Assembly: GCA_963575645.1 (NCBI GenBank)
Contig: OY754464.1
Location: forward strand, 44,568,192 to 44,632,191
DNA from: Xanthostigma xanthostigma
Taxonomy: Eukaryota; Arthropoda; Insecta; Raphidioptera; Raphidiidae
Direction: 5' to 3'
DNA: 64,000 nucleotides
A model generated the notes under the pieces. The model saw only the letters and a program-made list of their open reading frames with translations, made no database searches and had not been told where the DNA came from. Within the stretch, counting starts at the first letter, position 1. Each line of letters starts with the position of its first letter. The position numbers were made by a program, and so were the translations under genes. This document shows, piece after piece, positions 32,561-43,489 of the stretch.

Positions 32561-33081
32561 GTGATAACGTCTTATAAATTGATGAATCACCAATCTTATA
32601 AATTGATAAAACACCGGCTGCATGCACGAAAAAGTGTAACGTTCCTAACGTAACGTTCCTAACGTTCGTAACGCGTAACGCGTAACGTTCCACCTGACCC
32701 TGTGCGTGCTTTTCTCGAAAACGGCCCTAACGATTTGGATGAAATTTACTGAAAAGGGATTTTGGGGGGCAAAAAATCGTTTTAGCTAGGTCTCATCTCT
32801 CGAAAAAATCGTTTTCTTACAAATTTTATCATTATAAAAATCAATTTTTTGACGTATGAAAATACTTAAATATTGTAAGTAGGTTTTGGAATTTTATATA
32901 CTTAAACAATAAAACAATTGTTTTCTAAATATTATGACAGTTAATCTAATTACATCGTCTTCACGTGATTGATCTACTTCCTGGAATAACTGAGTGTTTG
33001 GATAACTCTACATCGGGGAATCGTACCACAACAGATCGAATCGCAATCACAAGTGTAAGGAGACGCAGTTACTAGGCGACT
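32561..33081 (+). other. Leader between left inverted repeat and the transposase gene
   Basis: A run of short repeats of AACGTTCCTAACG type lies at about 32635-32690. It is followed by CGAAAACGGCCCTAACGATT, repeat language shared with 12.4-12.5 kb, so another repeat inserted here. The 80 bp before 33082 look like a normal 5' UTR. Confidence 0.5.
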
Positions 33082-33681
33082 ATGGCGGAAATGCAGGTCT
33101 GTGCAATATGTACCCAAGAAATTGAAGATGGTCAATCTGTACGGATTTTGAAGACAAGGGGTTTAGCCAAGATGCGATCTGTCATCCAGAAGGACCCAAC
33201 GTACAAGCACGTAATATCACCTACCGCTGCTGAACAAACCTTTCATCAGAAATGTTACTTGACGTTCCCTCACGTTAAAACTCCCTCCAATGAAACTAAC
33301 ACCGGGCAGTCACATTGTACGCGAAGAAAAACAATACAGTTCGACTTCGATAAATGTTGCATTTTTTGTTCGGAGCAATGGGTTAGTTTGCCAAAAGACA
33401 TGGGTAGACAAAAGGTAAATCCAAGAGGACGCGTCTGTATGAAAGAATCTGAGAGCAATGTTTTTGTAGAAAAAATTCTGGAAATAGCTGAGTTAAGAGA
33501 ATTTGATGAACGTGCAGCTTTGGTTACTGATCGGATCCGATGCGCTGGTGACAATTTGGTTAATTTGGAAATAAAGTACCATGTAGCGTGTTTAAACACT
33601 TTCACGGACGGTGAAATGGAATGGCCACCTAAAAAAAATGTTTTGGCCAAGTTTTTCGTCATACATTTCCAATTATTTTAA
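33082..33681 (+). pseudogene. Academ-like protein, N-terminal zinc-binding part
   Basis: Starts MAEMQVCAICTQEIEDG; the ATG is the first in frame after upstream stops. Two split zinc sites are visible: C7-x2-C10 with H55-x2-C58, and C93-x2-C96 with H167-x2-C170 (eight ligands), which fits a Cys-rich DNA-binding head of an Academ transposase. The frame reads true to about residue 188 (MEWPPKKN), where an A8 run coincides with a shift to the next frame (33611-34711); the last residues here are out of frame. Function: probably recognition of transposon ends. Confidence 0.75.
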
Positions 33682-34711
33682 AGAACATCAGGACGTCAAT
33701 ATGGCAGGACTAAAGGACATGTTCTGCAAATTTAAAGCAATCAATTTGGAATTCGCGGAAGTTACGAATGATTGGCTTAGATTGGGATGGCCAGAGCATA
33801 TGGCAAAACAACTGTCACCTGAACTGTACGTTGTGGTGCGAAAGAAACAACACGCTATCGTCTGTCGCAGAGCATTCGCTGCTGAACTGATCAACCGTCA
33901 ATTCTTCACATCAGCAGAGGACGAAGTCACAAGAGAAAAAGCAGTCGTTTTTGAAGCGGCCAACATAATTGTTCGTGATGTCAGTAAGATGGAATTTTCG
34001 CGTGATTGTTATCCAGCTACAGACCAATTTTTTTTACATTTGGAAAACCAAATCCCCGAGACCGTACTGTTATTCTGCAGGTCATTGATTACAAGAAAAA
34101 ATTTGAACAATGAAGGGAGACTGATCATCTCGTTGGCTAATAATATTATGGTAGCAGCTAGGCCTCGTAGTACATTTTCTATTTTTCAAGTAGGTCTAGC
34201 TCTGACTCTTCATCACATGTTTGGATCGAGAAATCTAATTTCTATTCTGCATCACCTCGGGTATTGTGCTAGTTACGATGAGGTCTCTCTTTTCCAAAAC
34301 GGCGTCATTGCTGGGAAAATTAAACCTAATTTGCAACCAAACTTCTCGCATTTTGCATACGACAATGCCGATCATAACACAAATACTTTGGACGGTAAAG
34401 GAACACGTCACTGTGCGGCGGGAGTACAGTTCGTGGAACCAGGCTTATCTGCTACTTATTACCCTTTCGATCGCAATATGAGAAGATTATGTTCAGCAGA
34501 CATAGCGAAAAGAGGAGTGACGTCCCTCAAATTCTGTCCAAAAGGCAAATCTATTGGAATGCAAGGTACTGTTTTTTCTCCTCTTCCATATTTTCAGTCG
34601 TGCAATGACAGTGACATTCTTCTTGATATCAAAATGCCGGCTGAGAATTTCTTTTGGGTTTACAAGAAATCTAGCGACTCAATAACCACGCCTGGTTGGA
34701 GCTTGCAATGA
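33645..34711 (+). pseudogene. Academ-like protein, central region I
   Basis: Continues the protein in the second frame: SSYISNYFKEHQD, EDEVTREKAVVFEAANIIV, ALTLHHMFGSRNLISILHHL, then FAYDNADHNTNTLDGKGT (about 34355-34405). The DNADHN...LDGKGT block is strongly conserved in this protein family, and its Asp is a candidate for a DDE-type catalytic residue in the RNase H-like transposase core. The open frame ends near 34711, where the next overlapping frame takes over. Confidence 0.7.
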
Positions 34712-35097
34712 AAATGAGACCATTCTCAAAATCGCGAGCAATTTGTCTTCCGTTCATATCAGCCCCCCCTTCGGATTATGATACTATTTACACTACTTTA
34801 TTGGACGCAGCTGCTCGAGCTAAATCCAACAACCAGACATACGCTTTCGTAACATTTGATCAACCATTGTATGCTAAGGCTATGACCGTCCTTTTAACTT
34901 ATAAGGATTCTGGCCTGCAATGTATAAAGCTGAGAATGGGACCATTCCACCTCGCAATGTCTTATTTAGGATCTATCGGAAATATAATGGCTGGTAGTGG
35001 ATTAGAGGAGTTGATCGCAACCGTTTATGCTGGAGAGACGGTTAAACATTTAATGAGTGGCCATGCTTATTCTAGAGCAGTCAGAGCTCATACTTAA
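34696..35097 (+). pseudogene. Academ-like protein, central region II
   Basis: Third coding block: YAFVTFDQPLYAKAMTVLL (about 34840-34895), with the family's DQPLYA motif and a second candidate catalytic Asp, then MGPFHLAMSYLGSIGNIMAG and GLEELIATVY, ending with SRAVRAHT. These motifs recur in unannotated proteins of cnidarians and arthropods, by memory. A frame change separates it from the next block 12 bp later. Confidence 0.7.
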
Positions 35098-35108
35098 TCC
35101 AGGTTGCA

Positions 35109-36701
35109 ATGTCCAGGGATATATTGCGGATGATAAATTTGAGTGAAAGTGAAAGAGCTTATTTGAATTCTATCATGGATCTCGTTGGTTCTCCTACGTT
35201 CTTCGAAGAACTTGAGAAATCTGAATTCAAGAGAATTCATGATTTATTCGAGGCCAAATTAAACGAAATGGCGAGTGCACGCTCACCCACATCACGTCTT
35301 TGGATCCAGTATTATAAAATGGTCACGCTCCTTAAGAAGTTCATTGCGGCTGATCGAACTGGTAATTGGTCTGATCATCTCGACTGCATAGAGAAAATGC
35401 TTCCGATTTTCCACGCTAGTGGTCATCATATGTACGCTAGAAGTGCGCATTTATATTTGCAAGACATGCGTTCATTGGATGAAACGGAGTTTCGTGAGTA
35501 CACGCAAGGAGGAAATTTTTCTGTGAGGTTGACAGATAAGTTTTTTTGCGGGATCCCGACCGATCAGGCAATCGAAACTTGCGTCATGAAATTTTTCAAA
35601 GATCCGCGTATGGGTCTTACTCATGGTAGAGGGACGGATGATTCTGACGTTAGCAAGTGGATTGCCTGCATGCCGTTATTAATAGAGTTACAGAACAAGT
35701 TCTTCGAGTTCCTAGGGTTCAACGCTAATACCATGAGTGAACAGGGCAATTCACTTGAAAGGCATGACGATGCCGGTCTTGCTCGCATCAAACATGACGC
35801 TGTCGCTATTCAGAAATTCTCAGAATGGTTCGATTTACACTCGCCTTTCCATGAATCGTCTGCACTAATGAGTCTGTCGACTGGAATTGTTGCTGACGAA
35901 CCTATAAATTGCCACAGGGCCTTCGAAATTGGAGTCCAAAGTCTTAGAAAGATTTTTTCAAAGGAGTATGAGCAGGTCAAAATTCCTCGAAAAATCTGCA
36001 TTCAAGCCCTTGATGAAATGAGCAAAACCGTTAAAATCCACGATAAACGGGTAGCCGTTGATCCGTTGCAAATGTTTCAGCGCATTTGTTTGTTGAAGAA
36101 AAACAACGAAGATTTGGAGCAATTGTTTGAATATGAACTGTCACCTTATCCTTTGTCTCTCTTCAATAGCTTAGGAATGAATGACTCTGACAAAGCAACT
36201 CTTTATGATTTCTTCACCCCCATGGTCCATGATGTTCAATTAGACAATCCAATACATGTTATTGATGGTGGCTATTTACTCCATCGCGTTGTTTGGACGA
36301 AAGGTTTCACTTTCGACGAGATAGTAAATTCTTATGTGAGATACGTTGAAAGGCATTTTTCCTCTGAAGCTCTGGTTATTTTTGACGGGTATCCTGACCC
36401 AAATGTTTCTACGAAAAATCCAGAGCGTCTAGTGCGACTGCAGCGGAATGCCTGCACCGATTTTGCGTTTACGGGGAATATGAAGCCTCATGTGGCACAA
36501 AGTAAATTCTTGACGAATAGTATGAATAAAGAAAGACTCATTAGGATGATTGTTGTAGAAATGGAAAAGAAAAACATAGGAACACAAATTTGTTCTGACG
36601 ATGCAGATGCAATCATAGTACACACTGCATTTGATTTGTCACAAAAAAATCCGACTCGTGATACAGTAATAGTAGGAACAGATGTAGATTTACTGGTATA
36701 A
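35109..36701 (+). pseudogene. Academ-like protein, central region III and XPG/FEN1-like nuclease core
   Basis: 530 residues. The first part holds FIAADRTGNWSDHLDCIEKM and YARSAHLYLQDM, family-specific motifs. From about residue 380 the nuclease core has the acidic ladder of FEN1/XPG enzymes in order: IDGGYLLHR (D~385, as D34 of FEN1), VIFDGYPD (D~426, as D86 in FDG), SDDADAIIV (D497-D500, as E158/E160), VGTDVDLLV (D525, D527, as D179/D181). These residues bind two metal ions for phosphodiester cleavage. The frame ends right after the fourth block, while family sequence (TQLTQAKDCRLYYMFCNG) goes on in another frame. Confidence 0.75.
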
Positions 36702-36790
36702 TGACACAACTTACACAAGCCAAAGACTGCCGCCTATACTATATGTTTTGTAACGGTTTAGTATCCAGGACAACGGAAAAAAATAAGTTC
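36702..36790 (+). pseudogene. Continuation of the nuclease region
   Basis: A short block reading TQLTQAKDCRLYYMFCNGLV matches the family right after the DTDLLV motif (compare LAPHNENIMFCKRNRG in the copy at 55.5 kb). Coding similarity ends near 36770. Confidence 0.55.
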
Positions 36791-37700
36791 AGTTGAGGAG
36801 AGCATTTTTGATAGAAAGAGGTGTGAGGTTGAAAGTCGGAATAAATATTTGGATAATTGTCTAAGTTTGGTTGTCACAATTCATTAAAGTGTGAAATTAG
36901 TCAATTGGTACCATGTTGTAGATGTTCAGATTATAAGCGTGTTTTGTTATTATGGTTGAAACTGTGAAGTGACATGTATTGTGAATATAGTATCTTGTAT
37001 CTAATATTTGCGCGTTCAGTGCGATAAAATTGTGATGAAATTGAAGATAGACAAAAATTTGTTGCGTATTTGAATTTTATAAATTTGGATGTTGTTTATT
37101 GCTCATATAATTTATTTAATTTTGAATACTAGTTAATTTTAAGGATTCAATCTAATGTCATACCAGCGTTGTATTGTTTAACTTACACAGCCTTCACTGA
37201 CAAATGGTTGTACTTCAGTTTCGAATTTACGGGAAAGTTAATTAATTATTATGACATTAGGTTATATTAGATTAATATTTTTCTTACGGTGCACCGCTTC
37301 AATTCTAATATTAATTAATTTAGAAGATATTGCCTAAACGGTACCTGTGTTACTCATCGATTTTTGATAATTTAAATTTTGTTAAATATAGACCTATATT
37401 AGTTAATAATTTTTTTATTGATCTTACTCCTGTCTTTTTACTTCAGAATTATTAGGACAGATAATTCCTGAATCATTTATACATTGTGCACTGTCCTTGG
37501 CGCCCTTAAAACATCTTTAAAAGGTCAACAACAAAATTTCTTCGGGACCTCATATATTGCACTTATTATTATTACTCTGAATAGACAGGATAATTTTTTT
37601 CGTTTTCTTTAATTAGACCCTGCAGTTCTTACGACCCTCTCTACGACTGGTTTCAGCTGCCGCACATGACGTTTTCTGAAGGAATCGTCATAGTATAAAC
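36791..37700. other. 0.9 kb without coding similarity inside the nuclease gene
   Basis: Separates the acidic core from its fifth motif. It is AT-rich, contains an imperfect inverted pair (CTAATGTCATA at 37152 and TATGACATTAG at 37251), and could be an inserted element or an intron. A GT at 36761 and several AGs near 37700 exist but no splice pair is compelling. The copy at 55.4-56.6 kb has no interruption at this point. Confidence 0.5.
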
Positions 37701-37739
37701 CTGGTGTTGGTAAAGTCCCCTGTCGATATTACAATAGAG

Positions 37740-37990
37740 CGTCATTCATACATGAAGATTTACGGGAATTCATCATGTTTATTCACGCTTTCTCAGGATG
37801 CGATACAACTTCAGGGATTTTCAATTTCAAAAAAAAAAAATTTGTTAAGCTAATGACAACTAAACCAGACTTGCTAGAAGTTGCCAAGCTATATAGCTTG
37901 GCAACTTCTAGCAAGTCTGGAAAGTAGGCTGGTAATATTACCAGCCTACTATTTCCAATGCTCTATTCGATAATTCAACGGAAAATTTGT
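37740..37990 (+). pseudogene. Academ-like protein, XPG helix-turn-helix block
   Basis: EFIMFIHAFSGCDTTSGIFN (about 37765-37830) is the fifth acidic motif, equivalent to GSDY/GCDY of FEN1/XPG (D233) and the following DNA-binding H3TH turn. It continues FVKLMTTKPDLLEVAKLY and then runs into a 56-bp perfect palindrome that inverts this very coding text, followed by another of 28 bp. Confidence 0.75.
37865..37950. repeat. Two adjacent perfect palindromes (56 bp and 28 bp)
   Basis: 37865-37920 reads the same on both strands with centre CTATATAG; 37923-37950 is a second perfect palindrome centred on TAATATTA. The left half of the first is normal coding sequence (PDLLEVAKLY), so the right half is an inverted copy with no spacer. 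Confidence 0.95.
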
Positions 37991-38039
37991 TTGTCAGCAT
38001 GTATGGAAGAGAGGCACTATAAAAACAAAATCAAATTTA

Positions 38040-38676
38040 CGGCTCTTGCCCCCCACACGTGAAGTGGCGCATTTACATTCACTTCGGGTACGTTTGCAAA
38101 TGGCAAAATGGCTTATGCAACCGGCAATACCTGAAGAGTTTGGTTGGCAAAGAACACCTAGTGGGCTAATGCCAATACAAAATAGTAGACAACCTTACCC
38201 AGACTCATTGCTCTCCTCTATATCATGTGCTTGCAAGACTGGGTGTAAAAAATATTAATTGTTCATGCGTTAAATTGTCTCTAAAATGTTCAAGTCTATG
38301 TCAGAAATGTATTGGTGTTCATTGTGAGAATTGTGCCGTTTCTGAAATAATTGATGGAGATAATGATCTATTAGTGTTGCAATCCCAAGAGGGAGCTGAA
38401 GCGGAGGTTCAATCCAACCTGCCGTTGACAGTCGATGTTAATGAAGAACAAATTGATACTGGCCCGATAAACTACGCGCATGTAAACAATAGAGCGTCAG
38501 GGCTCCATGACGACGCTGGTAATTCTTCACCTTCTTCAGATGAGCCAATTACATGCAGCGATGAAGATACAGCTTGGTTATGGCAATATGAGAGTTCTGA
38601 TGACGAATTAAGTTCAAGCGATTATGAATCTGCCATTCCTGTTAAAAAAGCCCGTTACACATTTGAGCGTAGATAG
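38040..38676 (+). pseudogene. Academ-like protein, C-terminal tail with CXC zinc motif
   Basis: LPPTREVAHLHSLRVRLQMA, then EEFGWQR and PDSLLSSISCACKTGCKKY in one frame and NCSCVKLSLKCSSLCQKCIG, HCENC in the next (from about 38250), a tesmin/TSO1-like CXC arrangement of about nine cysteines that could bind DNA through zinc. A long acidic Ser-rich end follows (DDELSSSDYESA) and the stop is at 38674-38676. One frame change lies inside the CXC motif. Confidence 0.75.
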
Positions 38677-39074
38677 CAATAAATGCATTGTTAAATTTCT
38701 TATTTATATGACTTCATTTTACATTTGTATTCTAACTACGTTGTATTCGTTGTAATCATACTTGCGTTATACATCTGCATCTGTATATTATATATATGTA
38801 TATATTGAAATGTGATAAATTATTAAAATATATATTCTGTGTTACATTCATAAAATGTAGGTGTGAAACCTAACTTAAATTTCCCCGCATCTCCATTCGC
38901 CCTTCTATTGGAATATTCTAGTACCTTTTCCACGACTCGGTAATAAATTATTGAATAACATCCACGCGAAAACAGAGAGTAGCACTCAAGTATAGTAGCG
39001 GTGAAGTATAGGTCATGTTAAAAAAAAAAATGAAGTGAATCGGTTAAAAACGAGCGAGATGTGACCGATATATC
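38677..39074. other. 3' flank of the transposase gene within the element
   Basis: AT-rich sequence with AATAAA-like words (38680) and TATATA runs. No gene. Confidence 0.45.
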
Positions 39075-39914
39075 CAAAAATAATTTTGAACTGAAAGTTC
39101 CCGCTCAGCACTACCTTGAAAATAAGCCAAGGTTGAAGTCCGTAACCCTTTTCCTCGCTCCGCTACAGGGCAAAGACTTTGCGGGTCTCCTCCGCCCTTC
39201 CTAATCATCAGATTACATTCCATGGCGTCTTAAATTAAAGATAATAAAAAAACCCGTTTAATGGCATTATTTTTTTCCCCCCACCCCCTTCCTTCCCAGA
39301 AAAAAACACGTTTTTTCGCCATAATTTGTTTATTTATAGCGAAAAATAAAAAAAAAATATTGAAAATTAAAGTTCCAATGTTCCTTTATAAAGTCACGTT
39401 GGTTATCGGCCGATAAATAAAGAAAGTCGGTCAATTTGAAATTTTTTTTTATTTCCCCTCCCCCTTCCCTTCTAATCGAGTTAGGGACTTGAAATTTGCA
39501 GGCAATCATTTGGACCCGACCATCTGCCGAGGAAAAAAATTTCAAGTCCCTAAGTCGATTTCTTCCTTGCAAAAAAAATCAACACGGCTCTTACGCGACA
39601 AAAAAGTACAGCCTCCGTTTTGCTGATTCGTGATATCTCGGGAACCGCTGGACCGATTTTAAAAAACAAAAAACCAGTTTATGCGTATTTTTGAGCCCTT
39701 CATTTTTATCTAATGGTTTTTTCCCGTCCAACTTCAACTAAGAAAGTTATTGTCTAAAAACTCATTTTCCCATATTTTCCATGGTCATTTCCCCCCTCCC
39801 CCACCACCTGCTGGACCAAAAATATTTTTAATGTATAGAGGAGACTCTAAACTACAATATAGGAAAAAAAATGTTTTTTCCGACTTCAAACCTTGAGTTG
39901 GATCGATCCCACTA
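39075..39914 (+). repeat. Right long inverted repeat of the Academ-like element
   Basis: Inverse of the left arm, 840 bp, without the ~190-bp insert present in the left arm. Ends at CCCACTA, with AAT following. Confidence 0.85.
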
Positions 39915-39917
39915 AAT

Positions 39918-40425
39918 TATTAACAATGAATCTACTTATAGGAATTATAAAACGATTTTCTAAATGTGAATTATTTTCGTTTTTGGAAATTTGTTTTAGA
40001 TTTTTTGATGAGAGATATCTACATGAAAAATCACTAAAAATAAATTTAAAAAAAAAAATTTGAAGATTTTTTAAAAATCTACATGTGGATTTTTTCATTT
40101 TTTTAAGTTTTTAATTTTTTTCGAAGATATTCAGAACACAGTTTTTTTAAGAGGGGGGTCTCGGCAAATGTCACGTAATTTTTTTCCCGCAAGAAACAGT
40201 ATGAAAATGCGGGAAAACTAAGTTAAATTAAGTAAAAAAAGTGTTCCTCCACTAAAATATGGCTAAATCATCAAAATATGCAATAATAACTAATGGTTAG
40301 CCTGTCTCCGTCAGGCGCAATATAGTAATCCGACAATTCAAAATAGCATCTTTCTTTATGCATTATAACAAACAACAATAATAATCTATCATAAAAATAC
40401 GGGATTTTTCTTTAAAAAAATTATT
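39918..40425. other. Stretch without a recognisable gene
   Basis: AT-rich with poly-A and poly-T tracts; nothing codes. Confidence 0.35.
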
Positions 40426-40429
40426 CGTT

Positions 40430-40899
40430 GTTGAAACCGTGACTGATTGACTGATCTATCAACGCACAGCTCAAACCACTGTACCGATTGGGCTGAAATT
40501 TGACACACAGATAGTTATTATGACGTAGGTGTCCCCTAAGAACACATTTTTTAAAATTAAACCCCCAAAAGGATGTAACGGGGGTTCAAAATTTCCATGA
40601 AGAAATCATATAAGATGTAACAATTCGAAAATGCGCAGAATTACTGTCAACAAATAAATAAACACGTGTTTCATGCTTTTTCCAAAAAACAACCCCTTCG
40701 GGGGGTGAAAAGCGGTAAATAGTTTAAAAATCAACCTAAGTGTCATTTTCAAGATTTTGTCAGGACGTTGATCACGTGAATGTAATCCATTTTAAATTTT
40801 ATTAGAGAGTCTACGTCGAGAAAGGAGTAACTATGCCAAGTAATAGGAATGCATCCGTGTTTCGTCTTAATCGCGTGCGACGCCGCGGCTAACAGCTAG
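40430..40899 (+). mobile_element. Helitron-like element end
   Basis: Ends in a CGCGTGCGACGCCGCG hairpin and CTAACAGCTAG followed by T, as at 16403-16407. The body has the words ACTGTACCGATTGGGCTGAA and CCCCCAAAAGGATGTAACGG found in many insect non-autonomous Helitrons. The 5' TC end was not found with certainty. Confidence 0.6.
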
Positions 40900-40931
40900 T
40901 AATGTATAAATATCAAGTGGAATAAAATGGA

Positions 40932-40995
40932 AACCATTGACATCGGCAGGGATCGAACTCGGTACCTTGCCCCTACTGAGTTATAGATTTATCTA
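40932..40995 (-). tRNA. Partial tRNA-like sequence
   Basis: On the minus strand GGTACCGAGTTCGATCCCTG has a B-box-like centre and a paired T arm, preceded by AACTCAGTAGGGGCAAGG. The 5' half is degraded and no anticodon arm can be folded. It is probably a tRNA-derived repeat fragment. Confidence 0.4.
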
Positions 40996-41009
40996 CTACA
41001 TCAAGGAGC

Positions 41010-42470
41010 TCTGTCAACAAACAAATCGAAATAACAATTGAAAAAAATTGTAACAATGTGCCAACAAATAGAAAAATTCCAAACAATGAAAAAATAATGT
41101 TAATGTATTTTAGTTATACATTTTGATGATACCAGAATTTTTTGAGCGATGACTTGCTTAAAATGGTGTGTGATTTAACTGTGCGTGATTACTTATATAC
41201 GATTATAAATTACTTGACGGATAGTAAAAGAGTTTAATTTAAGTTCAAAGCGTCATTAAAAATATAAACCGATTTTCGCAGCTGTGTAGGTATTTATAAG
41301 AATGTTGTGCTGATTGTGCTGTTTTTGAGAAGATATGGTTCAACTGGAAATATAATCTTTAACTGTTCTATAGCAAGAAGAAAATAAAAAAATGTGTGTG
41401 GCGTGTGCCCATTCAGTGAAATTTTACCGTGCAATTAAGCCTCCAGCGAGCCAAAAGTGCGATCATTCGCGCCGCTAATTTATCATTATTTATCTAAGAA
41501 TGCATTAGTTTTCACGTAGTTTTTTTTTGATATTTAAGTAAAATCGAGTTCATATATTTTTAATGCTGATAAAGTCTTTATAAAGAATTGTTTTAACACA
41601 CCAATTTATAAAATCTACCAATGTAGAAATTTCTTCTCTTCTTTAGAAAATGCTTGAATGGATCTGACTGAGTGAGCTATAGGCCAAAAACACTTTTATT
41701 TTAAGTACTGTCCGAAATTCTATGCTAAATCGATTTTTCGCTCCGGAAAATCTCGTTTCTGTAAATTTCATCACAATCGTTAGAGTCTTTTGTCAATAAA
41801 GTTTTACGTATACCTATTATGCATAATCTACATTAGTGAAAATTACATAATGCTACACATATAATATAAAAACAACATACTTACCTATTGTTATTATTTA
41901 GATATTCGTTAAAGTTATAATTTACTCCATTATTTATTTGTTCTTTTTATTTTATTTATATAATTAACTTTTATATTTAAAACCTATTAAAGATGTCAGT
42001 ACTTATTTTGACATTTGTAATTTGTTTTTCACATTTTACTACATTGTTTATATACGTAACCAAGGCAACTATCGATTCCACGGCCTGTTACGTCGTATGA
42101 AGTTTTTATCAAAAAAAAAAAAACCCTATTTCGGTCCCCGGGGAGAAAAACGAAAATCTGGCTCCATTAGGATCTGTCCCGTGTCCTATACTATAAGTGT
42201 GCCAAATTTCAACTCTTTATGTCTACTGGGGCCTTCTGGAGGCTCTGGAAAGACAGACATACAATAGGTAATTATATATGTAGATATTTATTGCGGTTAA
42301 TAATATGTTTCTATGATTCTACACTATGTCCTATAAGAAGTCTTGAAAATACTAGTCTTAATAAAATACACACACACAATGCTCCATTAGTATACACTGT
42401 ATAAAGTCTTCATACTTATAAACTATTTTTTTTTAGTTTGGTTTGCTATTAAAGCGTGTTTTTTAGTTTT
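41010..42470. other. Stretch without a recognisable gene
   Basis: AT-rich. 42100-42260 (CGGTCCCCGGGGAGAAAAAC, then ATCTGTCCCGTGTCC) is a GC-richer patch of unknown origin; the open frame over it has no protein signature. Confidence 0.35.
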
Positions 42471-42479
42471 TTTAAACTA

Positions 42480-43230
42480 TAATTTTTCATTCTGTTAACC
42501 ATTTGCGGCATAATTCACAATTGTAAAGTAGCTGTCATCTTTCATCTGCTTGAATGTATTTTTTAAAATATTTCAAACAATCATAATGTGCCCATCTTGA
42601 ACAACAATCACACGAAATCCATTATTCAACTGACGTCGTGTCTCGCCTTGACCACATCTTAAACATCGATCGTTAACATCTAGTGATTGTGGTAACACTC
42701 AATTTTCAAGTCATTTCTCATCTTACTTGTATCAAAATTTGACACTGGTATGCAATTCATTATGATAATTTGTTGAATGAAGTAAAGTACAAATATTCCA
42801 CAATTAAATCCATCAGTTTGACGAGGATGATACCTTTTTTTGTAACCCAGTTTATATTACTTTCAGGAAGTACTTTTTTATAACAACAATAAAAATTTTT
42901 AAAATAAGTTTTGCGATTCAGGAAACTCGTTATTCGGATCTAAAATATATAGGTACAAGATTATTAAGAGTTTCTACAGAAAATAAAATCCAATGATTTT
43001 TGGCAACATTAAGTGGCAAAAAAAGATCCGCTTTATTTGCCCATTGTCGATTTAAGTTAATATAAAAATCTTCATTTACATTTTTACAACCATTAGTTAA
43101 CATTATTGATCCTATTTCGCAATGACAATACGCAATTTTATTCTTTTTTGATGAATGATTAATTAAAACACTAGAGTAGTAATCAATAATTAAATTTGAC
43201 AACCATTGGTCTTCGTGCAAGGTAACATAG
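42480..43230 (-). pseudogene. Ulp1-like (C48) protease and PHD-finger protein fragment
   Basis: The minus-strand block 43220-42930 reads DQWLSNLIIDYYSSVLI and FLPLNVAKNHWILFSVE, the substrate-binding Trp-Leu region and catalytic His-Trp of Ulp1/SENP cysteine proteases. Further downstream on the same strand (about 42625-42490) ISCDCCSRWAHYDCLKYF and YNCELCRKW form a PHD-finger pattern (C-x2-C...H-x2-C...C-x2-C). Proteases of this fold with a zinc finger occur in transposon- and virus-like elements, so this is probably an element relic. It is broken and I cannot name its family. Confidence 0.5.
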
Positions 43231-43489
43231 TCTTCTCAGTTTAAGTAAACATACGAATTATCGCAGTCCACTTTTTTAGTGAAGGTTTTTGTCGTTTCGA
43301 TTCTCTCCACCCTTCTTCTGACAAGAAATTATCCATTTGATCCCACACCGGCTTCGATTTTCTTTTCAGATGAACTTTCGGGGTTGATAAATTTAACTGT
43401 TTAAATTTGGAAGAAATTGATAGAACTAGTTAGTCTATAAATTCTCCGGCTTTTAAATCAAAGTTTTTTTGGTTTTCATTGGTTTCATT

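Larger units (their letters stand above)
31468..39914 (+). mobile_element. Academ-like DNA transposon with long inverted repeats and XPG-type nuclease, 8.4 kb
   Basis: Long inverted repeats at 31468-32560 and 39075-39914 begin TAGTGGGAGCGATC / inverse GGATCGATCCCACTA, and AAT flanks both ends (31465-31467, 39915-39917), a 3-bp duplication. Between lie, in order on the plus strand, a protein with two N-terminal Cys/His zinc sites, a central region, an XPG/FEN1-like nuclease and a CXC tail. A nuclease of XPG type, Cys-rich zinc sites, TIRs and 3-4-bp duplications are what is described for the Academ superfamily, so that is my call. The gene is broken at about five points, so this copy is dead. 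TTAA tetramers also lie just outside (31460, 39920), so a TTAA target is a weaker alternative. Confidence 0.75.

Noticed and set aside
31460-39923. TTAA-flanked element (piggyBac or Kolobok type) instead of Academ
   Set aside because: TTAA lies a few bases outside the best-matching ends and is common by chance in AT-rich DNA; the protein content fits Academ better. Kept as a weaker alternative.
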